From positions 1 to 6,072 of the forward strand of contig JAJZJJ010000201.1 in the NCBI GenBank assembly GCA_021810175.1: a stretch of 6,072 bases of DNA, given 5' to 3'. Under the pieces are notes generated by a model. That model did not search any database and was not told the DNA's origin. It saw only the letters and a program-made list of their open reading frames with translations. Source of the stretch: Acidobacteriota bacterium. Its GTDB lineage: Bacteria > Acidobacteriota > Terriglobia > Terriglobales > Acidobacteriaceae. The position numbers were made by a program, and so were the translations under genes. Shown here one piece after another: positions 1 to 5,039 of the stretch. Each line of letters begins with the position of its first letter. The stretch's first letter is position 1.

Positions 1-14
1 GCTAGCGGCAGTTT

Positions 15-1385
15 GTGCTGCGCATCGAAGACACGGACCGGGCGCGCTTTGTGGCCACGTCGGAACAGATGATTTTCGACGCGCTGCGCTGGCTGGGCCT
101 TTCGTGGGACGAAGGGCCGGACGTTGGGGGGCCGTATGGTCCGTACCGGCAGTCGGAGCGCAGCGAAATCTATCGCGAACATGCTGAACAGCTGCTGGCC
201 AACGGCACGGCGTACCGCTGCTTCTGCACCGCCGAGGAACTGGAGGCCGTGCGTAAGCAGCAGATGGCGGCCAAGCTGCCGGCGCGCTATCCGGGAACCT
301 GCCGCAATCTGACGCCGGCGACGATCGAGGCGAATCTGGCGGCGGGCAAGCCTTTTGTGGTGCGGATGAAGGTGCCGCGGGAAGGCTCGACGGCGTTTCG
401 CGACGAGCTGCGGGGCGCGATCACTTTCGAGCACACGAATATCGACGATCAGGTACTGCTGAAATCGGACGGATTTCCGACGTATCACCTGGCCAATGTG
501 GTGGACGACCACCTGATGCGGATCACGGACGTGATCCGGGCGGAGGAGTGGATTTCGTCCACGCCGAAGCACGTTCTGCTGTACCGCTTCTTCGGATGGG
601 CGATGCCGCGCTTCTGGCACATGCCGCTGCTGCGGAATGTGGACAAGAGCAAGATCTCCAAGCGGAAGAATCCGGTTTCGCTGATTTATTACCGCCAGGC
701 GGGCTATTTGCCGGGAGCGATGCTGAATTTTCTGGGGCTGATGGGCGGCGGTATGCCCGCCGATGTCAACAGCGGGACGGAGATCTTTTCGCTGCACGAC
801 ATGCTGGGGCACTTCGACGTGAAGAACATTCGTCCGGCGGGACCGGTGTTCGACCTGACCAAGCTCCGCTGGCTGAACGGAGAGTATCTGCGAGCGCTTT
901 CGCCGGAAGGCTTCTACGCCGCGCTGCGGGAGACAGTGCTTTCCGACGAGTATCTGAGCCAGATCGCGGGGCTGGTGCAGACACGGGTGGAGACGCTGGG
1001 AGAGTTTGGGAATCTGACAAACTTCTTCTTTGCCGATAACGTGCAGGCATCGGCCGAAGTATTTTTGCCGAAGAAGCGCTCGATGGAGGAGACGCTGGCG
1101 TTTGCGGGCGAGCAACTGGCGGCGCTGGAAACGGCGGAATGGACGCATGAGGCGATCGAAATTGCGCTGAAGCAGCTGGGCGAGGCGAAGAGCTGGTCGG
1201 TGAAGGAGAACTTTATGCTGCTGCGGGCGGTTCTGACCGGCAGCACGATGAGCCCGCCGCTGGTGGAGAGCATGATCGTCTTCGGCAAGGCGCGGACGCT
1301 GGACCGGCTGCGCCGCTTTCTGGATGCGCAGAAAAAGGAAGCGCAGAAGAAGCCGGCGGCGGAAAAGAAGCAGCCGCAGGCCTGA
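15..1385 (+). CDS. gltX: Glutamyl-tRNA synthetase, N-terminally incomplete
   Basis: Class I aminoacyl-tRNA synthetase that charges tRNA-Glu with glutamate in the cytoplasm. The visible protein (456 residues from the GTG at 15) opens with the family block LRIEDTDRAR and continues with the GPYRQSER region. It carries the KMSKS-type ATP-binding loop as KISKR at residues 213-217, then FDLTKLRWLNGEYLRAL at the start of the C-terminal anticodon-binding helical domain. The tail is Lys/Gln/Ala-rich. A CxCx24C arrangement (C69, C71, C96) matches the zinc-binding insert of E. coli GluRS, but the fourth ligand, His in E. coli, is Asn98 here. The roughly 35 residues that hold the HIGH-type motif are absent. 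Similarity appears to run slightly upstream of 15 (QF at 9-14), but the same frame has TAG at 3-5, so GTG 15 is probably not the true start. Family assignment is sure; the 5' end is not. Confidence 0.95.
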   Translation: MLRIEDTDRARFVATSEQMIFDALRWLGLSWDEGPDVGGPYGPYRQSERSEIYREHAEQLLANGTAYRCFCTAEELEAVRKQQMAAKLPARYPGTCRNLTPATIEANLAAGKPFVVRMKVPREGSTAFRDELRGAITFEHTNIDDQVLLKSDGFPTYHLANVVDDHLMRITDVIRAEEWISSTPKHVLLYRFFGWAMPRFWHMPLLRNVDKSKISKRKNPVSLIYYRQAGYLPGAMLNFLGLMGGGMPADVNSGTEIFSLHDMLGHFDVKNIRPAGPVFDLTKLRWLNGEYLRALSPEGFYAALRETVLSDEYLSQIAGLVQTRVETLGEFGNLTNFFFADNVQASAEVFLPKKRSMEETLAFAGEQLAALETAEWTHEAIEIALKQLGEAKSWSVKENFMLLRAVLTGSTMSPPLVESMIVFGKARTLDRLRRFLDAQKKEAQKKPAAEKKQPQA

Positions 1386-1439
1386 ATGTGCAGCTGCGTT
1401 TGCGTCATCTCGTCCGCCTACAATGGTTGGCACCGATGA
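1386..1439 (+). other. Possible 17-residue bridging ORF between gltX and the VWA gene
   Basis: An ATG directly follows the gltX stop (TGAATG). It opens a 17-codon frame, MCSCVCVISSAYNGWHR, whose TGA at 1437-1439 overlaps the ATG at 1436 of the next gene as ATGA. It is in the same phase as gltX and spans the intergenic gap exactly, which is the geometry expected for translational coupling. A short AGG lies five bases upstream of the ATG. Nothing else shows that it is translated, and this could be chance. Confidence 0.15.
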
Positions 1440-2530
1440 GAACCGGCTGTCTGTTCGCTCTGCTGTTCTGCCTGGCCGCGACTGGCGCGGAAGCCCATAG
1501 TCAAAACGCGGGCACGCCCGCCACGCCCACGCTGAACGTGCGGTCGAATCTGGTGGAAGTGCCGGTGCTGGTGAAGACCAAAAAGGGGCAGGTGGTCTTT
1601 GCGCTGAGGGACCGGGATTTCGCGCTGACCGACGACGGAGTGCCGCAGCATACGCGGCTGATTCCCTATACGGATTCGCAGCCGCTGGCGCTGGCGGTTG
1701 TGGTGGAGACGGGCGGGGACGGGGCGGATTATCTGGCGGATTACCGGAGTCTGGGAGCGATCATCGACAATTTCATCGGAGGGGTGCAGCACCGGGTGGC
1801 GCTGGTTGGTTTTGGTGAAGCGCCGCACCTGCTGGTGCCGTTTACGCCGGACAGCAACCGGGTGGAAGATGCGCTGGCGAGTCTGCGGCCGGGCGGGCAG
1901 GGCGCGTCGATTCTGGACAGCGTGGCCTTTGCGGTGGCGCTGCTGCGGTCGCAGCCTCCGCAATACCGGCGGGCGATTTTGCTGCTGAGCGAGACGATCG
2001 ATCAGGGGAGCATGACGAGCCTGGGGCAGGCGCTGCGGATGATCAGCGACACGAACACGACCATGTACAGCTTTGCGTTCTCGAGCACGCGCTCGGCGGT
2101 GGGGCACGAGATGGCGAATTTCAACAGCAGCGATCCGGGACCGGCGCATGGATGCCTGAGCCGTCAGGGGGCGGGCGCCGAATATCAGGGGCATTACGGC
2201 AAGCAGGTGATGAACTGCATCAGCGAGCTGGCGCCTCCGCTGCGGCTGGCGACGATGGCCTTTCTCTCAGCGCGCGATTCCCTGCGCCGGGACACGGCGA
2301 AATCGGTGGCGCGGCTGACGGGGGGCGAGTTTTTCCATTTTCGGAATGCGAAGACGCTGCAGAACCAGATGATTGCCGCGGCCAGCGATGTGCACAACTA
2401 CTACGTGCTGAGCTTCACGCCCACTGCGCCGACGCCTGGTCCGCACGTGCTGCACGTGAGTTTGCCGGGGCGTCCGAAACTGCGGATCCAGTTCCGAAGC
2501 GAATACTGGATGGATACGGAACCGCAGTAG
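1436..2530 (+). CDS. Secreted VWA-domain protein, Acidobacteria-type (TIGR03436-like)
   Basis: Likely an exported protein with one von Willebrand factor A domain; its substrate or partner is unknown. From the ATG at 1436 it is 364 residues. A signal peptide (residues 1-20, hydrophobic CLFALLFCLAATGA, likely cleavage after AEA) is followed by the characteristic VPVLVKTKKGQVVFALRDRD / F.L.DDGVPQ lead-in at about 42-71. The VWA core spans about 84-215, and the NYYVLSFTPT...HVLHVSLPGRPKLRI ending at 321-351 is typical of the acidobacterial family. The usual DxSxS metal site reads ETGGD (91-95), so canonical metal binding is doubtful. An insert at about 217-268 contains two cysteines (C240, C261). 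An in-frame GTG at 1388 would add 16 residues, but 1436 puts the signal peptide at the N-terminus. Neither start has a strong ribosome site. A TACAAT hexamer at 1419-1424 resembles a -10 box but lacks a well-spaced -35. The gene follows gltX by 50 bases, so it may be cotranscribed. Confidence 0.9.
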   Translation: MRTGCLFALLFCLAATGAEAHSQNAGTPATPTLNVRSNLVEVPVLVKTKKGQVVFALRDRDFALTDDGVPQHTRLIPYTDSQPLALAVVVETGGDGADYLADYRSLGAIIDNFIGGVQHRVALVGFGEAPHLLVPFTPDSNRVEDALASLRPGGQGASILDSVAFAVALLRSQPPQYRRAILLLSETIDQGSMTSLGQALRMISDTNTTMYSFAFSSTRSAVGHEMANFNSSDPGPAHGCLSRQGAGAEYQGHYGKQVMNCISELAPPLRLATMAFLSARDSLRRDTAKSVARLTGGEFFHFRNAKTLQNQMIAAASDVHNYYVLSFTPTAPTPGPHVLHVSLPGRPKLRIQFRSEYWMDTEPQ

Positions 2531-2555
2531 TCCGCCACCGCGCCGGCAGAAAGGG

Positions 2556-2582
2556 AAAAGCCCCGGGGATGCCGGGGCTTTT
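2556..2582. terminator. Bidirectional rho-independent terminator
   Basis: The arms AAAAGCCCCGG (2556-2566) and CCGGGGCTTTT (2572-2582) are perfect 11-bp complements around a five-base loop. On the plus strand the stem runs into TTTTCGTTTT, and on the minus strand into TTTTCCCTTT. It lies 25 bases after the VWA stop and 32 bases after the stop of the convergent receiver-like gene, so it can end both transcripts. Confidence 0.93.
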
Positions 2583-2614
2583 CGTTTTCCGATGCCGGAG
2601 GAAATCCTCCCGAC

Positions 2615-3499
2615 TTACATCTGGGCGTATTCCATCTCCTCGGGCTCATCTTCCAGTCCATGCCGGCGGAGCAGGTTCGGCAGGTTCTGGGAGAAGGCGC
2701 TGCGCGGCATGACCATATCGCAGCCGGCTTCGACGGCCTTGGCTTTGAGGTCGCCCTGCAGGTGCGAGAGAAAGCCGATGACCGAGGTGCCGCGCTTCAG
2801 CTTCGATTTGATTTTTGGAATCAAGGTGAGCGGCTTGGCGGCGGCATTGTTGAGGTCGAAGACGATGAGCGAGGGGCGTTCGTCCTCGGGAGCGTCGATG
2901 ATGCGGGCCAGGGTCTCCGGTTGATTCTTGACGAAGGCGACCTTGATGCCGAGCTTCCGCGCCGTCTCATTGATCTTGGCGAAGAAGAACAGGTCTTCAA
3001 TGAAGAAGAGGATGCGGGTCGGAGCGTCTTCGCGAATGGGCGGCGGAGGGGCATCCCATGAGCTGGAATCCATATAGCTGTTGCCGTTCACGTTGCCGTT
3101 GCGGAACTCGATGGTCGAGGGCGGGGCATCGGCGACATTCCCGTTGGCAGCGCGATAGCTGTGGTCCATGGGGCCGACGAAGACGCGCTCGCGCTTTTGC
3201 TTGTTGCGGCGGCGGCCACCGCCTCCGCCCTGACCCTGCTGCCCGTTACCGTTGTTTTTGAAGTAGCGGGTCTGGCTGGAGGGCTGAGGCCTGGGCGGTT
3301 TCTGCTTCGGCGGCTGTTGCTGCTGCGGCTGCTGCTGTTGATTCTGCTGCTGGCCGCTGCCCTGGGCGGCGCCACCTTTGTTCCGTTTGCGGCGCCGGCG
3401 ACGCCGATGCCCCTGGCCGGGATTTTGTCCCTGCTGGTTTGATGCCTGGCTCTGCGCAGCATCCGCTGGCGGCTGAGGCTGGTTCTGCTCTGATGTCAT
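2615..3499 (-). CDS. Receiver-like protein with a disordered Gln/Arg/Gly-rich N-terminal region
   Basis: No precise function is recognised. From the ATG at 3499 the protein has 294 residues. Residues 1-160 are low complexity: a basic cluster HRRRRRRKRNK (31-41), a Gln tract (50-62), a Pro/Lys stretch, a poly-Gly/GRRRNKQKR patch (91-104), and Asn/Gly- and Pro-rich linkers. Residues about 161-282 resemble a CheY-type receiver fold. The acidic pair would be E168/D169 after the first strand, the phosphoacceptor D215 in LIVFDLNN, the Thr/Ser switch S245 in IGFLSH, and R266 (VMPRS) near where the conserved Lys is expected. No output domain follows. The basic tail suggests nucleic-acid (RNA) contact, which is inference only. 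The start is chosen because AGGAAG (3507-3512) lies seven bases upstream. The frame stays open to another ATG at 3655, giving 346 residues, but that extension looks unlike the rest. The gene is convergent with the VWA gene and shares its terminator. Confidence 0.85.
   Translation of the reverse strand: MTSEQNQPQPPADAAQSQASNQQGQNPGQGHRRRRRRKRNKGGAAQGSGQQQNQQQQPQQQQPPKQKPPRPQPSSQTRYFKNNGNGQQGQGGGGGRRRNKQKRERVFVGPMDHSYRAANGNVADAPPSTIEFRNGNVNGNSYMDSSSWDAPPPPIREDAPTRILFFIEDLFFFAKINETARKLGIKVAFVKNQPETLARIIDAPEDERPSLIVFDLNNAAAKPLTLIPKIKSKLKRGTSVIGFLSHLQGDLKAKAVEAGCDMVMPRSAFSQNLPNLLRRHGLEDEPEEMEYAQM
3314..3352 (-). repeat. CAG/CAA-rich tract encoding polyglutamine
   Basis: Thirteen consecutive codons read QQQNQQQQPQQQQ on the minus strand (residues 50-62 of the receiver-like protein), mostly CAG. 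Such near-perfect triplet runs can vary in length by slippage. The single Asn and Pro codons interrupt the run. Confidence 0.85.
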
Positions 3500-3506
3500 G
3501 CCTGCA

Positions 3507-3512
3507 CTTCCT
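3507..3512 (-). promoter_or_regulatory. Ribosome binding site of the receiver-like gene
   Basis: AGGAAG on the minus strand, with a seven-base spacer to the ATG at 3499. This is the best Shine-Dalgarno match near any candidate start of this gene and decides the choice of 3499 over the in-frame ATG at 3655. Confidence 0.7.
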
Positions 3513-4066
3513 GTGCGATTGACTCTGTATTTTTCGTCCGGTTCCACTCGTGCCTGGCTCGGATAGGCGAAGGCCCTGGGGAGGCCCGCCCGGATCAACT
3601 TTCCGGATTCAGAAACAGAGGAAACGGTGTAATTTCCAGTCCACGCAGGGCTCATGATGAGACCAGGCCGGACGGATAGTTTAAGTTGCGGCGCGATCTG
3701 CGCGCCAGCTTCGTGCCCCAGCTGCGTTCGGTTCTGAGCCGCCCGGTTCCAACCCTGTGGGCGAACAGGAGAGATACGCAGCCGAATGCGAAATCGATCA
3801 ACGGAACGGCGATAGTATTTTCCGCATGATCGCTGAATTTACTTCTTCCCGGGCTGCTTTTCTTCAGCAGCACACGCCACGGCGGGTAAAACTCCCCGGG
3901 GCACATTCCTGACTCTCGAGAATGGCGGCGAGCCTCGCCGATCCCAGCATGGCTTCAGCCGCTCGACAGGTTAAATTTCATAGTACTCCTGAGGAGAAGT
4001 CCTGACAAGTAGTTTGATGCAGGGCCGAGTGAAGATACGGCAGGTGACTGAGATTGCAGGGGAAAA
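3513..4066. other. Gene-free stretch upstream of the receiver-like gene
   Basis: I see no convincing gene. Open frames of up to about 84 codons (such as minus strand 3652-3906) lack recognisable motifs and look random. Presumably the stretch holds the promoter and leader of the minus-strand receiver-like gene, but no well-spaced -35/-10 pair stands out. An all-GC hairpin occurs at 3690-3706 (GGCGCG/CGCGCC, five-base loop). A small palindrome CTCCTGAGGAG lies at 3986-3996, close to an AT-rich patch at 3971-3985. Any plus-strand RNA starting here would end at the terminator at 4067-4101. Confidence 0.5.
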
Positions 4067-4101
4067 CAGAAAAACCATCCGTCTGGCGGATGGTTTTTCT
4101 G
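4067..4101. terminator. Strong terminator hairpin without an assigned gene
   Basis: The arms at 4067-4081 and 4087-4101 (CAGAAAAACCATCCG / CGGATGGTTTTTCTG) are a perfect 15-bp match around a five-base loop (TCTGG). The plus strand reads out through GGTTTTTCTGTG, and the minus strand through GGTTTTTCTGTTTT, which is slightly richer in T. No protein gene ends nearby on either strand. On the minus strand the nearest upstream gene is tRNA-Pro, 415 bases away. On the plus strand nothing is assigned upstream, because the flanking receiver-like gene diverges. Confidence 0.88.
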
Positions 4102-4515
4102 TGTGACGGCCAGTCACTGGCCTCCCTGAAGATGCCCTACCGAATTCGATCGGGACTTTTGCTATTCCAGCCGGGGCAGAATCTCACCGGATGCCGCTCT
4201 CATCGGCTGGAACCTATTTCGCATGGTCCTTCATGGTGGAGGACCTGTGCGTCGCTGGCGATTCCCTATAGTGCAATCGGGAGGCCGTTTTGTTGATCCC
4301 TTTGAATCAGGTATTTAGCGGTTTTGGGGTGCTCGGGGCATTCCGATTCCCGTAGAACTCCGGAGCGGCGATTCCCGATTTTCATAAATCGAAAATCTGC
4401 GAGGGGAGGAAACGCGTCGAGTGCGCTCCCGATAGGCTGGCAGCGCACTGATTACTGAAGAGAACGAAGAAATGGAAATGCAGGGATCGCGCCAAAAGAG
4501 GAGGCGCAATTGAAA
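4102..4515. other. Gene-free stretch with several hairpins between the terminator and tRNA-Pro
   Basis: No coding sequence is supported. Local inverted repeats are: 4108-4122 (GGCCAGT/ACTGGCC with a one-base centre); 4165-4173 with 4204-4212 (TTCCAGCCG/CGGCTGGAA, 9 bp); 4225-4230 with 4240-4245 (GGTCCT/AGGACC); 4377-4383 with 4391-4397 (GATTTTC/GAAAATC), which competes with CGATTT/AAATCG at 4376-4391; and 4420-4427 with 4442-4449 (AGTGCGCT/AGCGCACT, 8 bp). GCGCC/GGCGC at 4489-4507, just 3' of the tRNA, lacks a T-tract and is a weak terminator candidate at best. CGATTCCC occurs three times (4259, 4344, 4369). The stretch may be tRNA trailer or an unrecognised minus-strand RNA ending at 4067. 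Confidence 0.45.
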
Positions 4516-4592
4516 TGGTCGGGACGGGCAGATTTGAACTGCCGACCCCTCGCACCCCAAGCGAGTGCTCTACCAGGCTGAGCCACGTCCCG
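4516..4592 (-). tRNA. tRNA-Pro (anticodon GGG)
   Basis: On the minus strand this 77-base gene folds as a complete cloverleaf. Acceptor arms CGGGACG/CGTCCCG are followed by discriminator A and an encoded CCA (4516-4518). The D-arm contains the CAGCCTGGTAG pattern. The anticodon stem CTCGC/GCGAG encloses the loop TTGGGGT with anticodon GGG at 4556-4558, which reads CCC proline codons. The T-arm GGCAG/CTGCC encloses TTCAAAT. G37 after the anticodon and the overall sequence fit bacterial tRNA-Pro. No promoter with clear spacing was seen upstream (4593-4680), and the transcript may extend to the hairpin at 4067-4101. Confidence 0.97.
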
Positions 4593-5039
4593 ACGACAGC
4601 AGAGGTCTGCTTCCCAAGTCTATCACCGGCAAGGAGTCCTGCCTGGCCGCAAATGGAGGCGAATTTTCAAAGCCGTGGCCAGGCGGCCGGCGCTGGCTCC
4701 GTTGCGGCTGTTTCCGGCTCCGTTTTGGGCAGGGTCCTCCGGCTGACGCGATTCTCCTGCGCCGGAGGCAAGCAGAGGAAATCGCGAAAACTCCGCGCCC
4801 CTGCCGCAACAGAGCTGCGGCGTCTCGCGAAAGCGCCGCAGGATCCGACGGCGGGCAACAATTGCGCCGCCGAATCTCTTTCGGAGAGATGCGGGATGGT
4901 GACGGGCAGGATGTTCTCCGGTGCTGAGCAGGGGCGCCGGCCTGTGGCGGCGCACCCTTCATCGGAAGTGCATCTGAGTTGAACGACAGGGCCGGAGATC
5001 CGGCGACGACTCCAACTCCTTCAGGAAGAACCACAAAAA
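4593..5039. other. Hairpin-rich gene-free stretch and presumed glgX leader
   Basis: No gene is supported; the open frames through it are GC-rich artefacts. Inverted repeats are unusually dense. 4747-4753 pairs with 4780-4786 (CGCGATT/AATCGCG), with further inner pairs CTGC/GCAG. 4815-4820 pairs with 4836-4841 (CTGCGG/CCGCAG) around CGC-GAAA-GCG, a GNRA-capped stem on the plus strand. 4849-4858 pairs with 4862-4872 (CGGCGGGCAA/TTGC-G-CCGCCG, one bulge). 4874-4879 pairs with 4885-4890 (ATCTCT/AGAGAT). 4934-4939 pairs with 4948-4953 (GCGCCG/CGGCGC). 4991-5004 reads GCCGGAGATCCGGC. A 9-bp long-range match, GGCCGGCGC (4685-4693) with GCGCCGGCC (4934-4942), could close the whole set. No clear promoter was found. 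This may be a structured leader of glgX or a separate RNA; GC content raises the chance background. Confidence 0.4.

Noticed and set aside
1400..1424. Promoter TTGCGT/TACAAT before the VWA gene
   Set aside because: The spacer is only 13 bases, too short for a standard housekeeping promoter, so it is not listed as a feature.
1418..2194. 258-codon minus-strand ORF opposite the VWA gene
   Set aside because: Arg/His/Gln-rich shadow of a well-supported coding frame on the other strand.
3652..3906. 84-codon minus-strand ORF upstream of the receiver-like gene
   Set aside because: No motif, no clear ribosome site and atypical composition; it looks like a random open frame.
4170..4215. FMN, TPP or cobalamin riboswitch on the minus strand
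   Set aside because: Only a short CCGGTGAGATTC-like match is present; the paired consensus elements on either side are missing and no fitting gene follows.
4054..4296. 80-codon plus-strand ORF
   Set aside because: It runs straight through the terminator hairpin and shows no recognisable protein features.
4067..4592. RNase P RNA, tmRNA or SRP RNA in the gene-free stretches
   Set aside because: The conserved cores I looked for (GAGGAAAGTCC of RNase P, the tmRNA tRNA-like ends, GGAAGGAAGCAG of SRP RNA) are absent on both strands.
4515..4982. Plus-strand ORF beginning MVGTGRFELPTPRTP
   Set aside because: This is the antisense translation of tRNA-Pro, a well-known false protein call; the rest is GC-rich noise.
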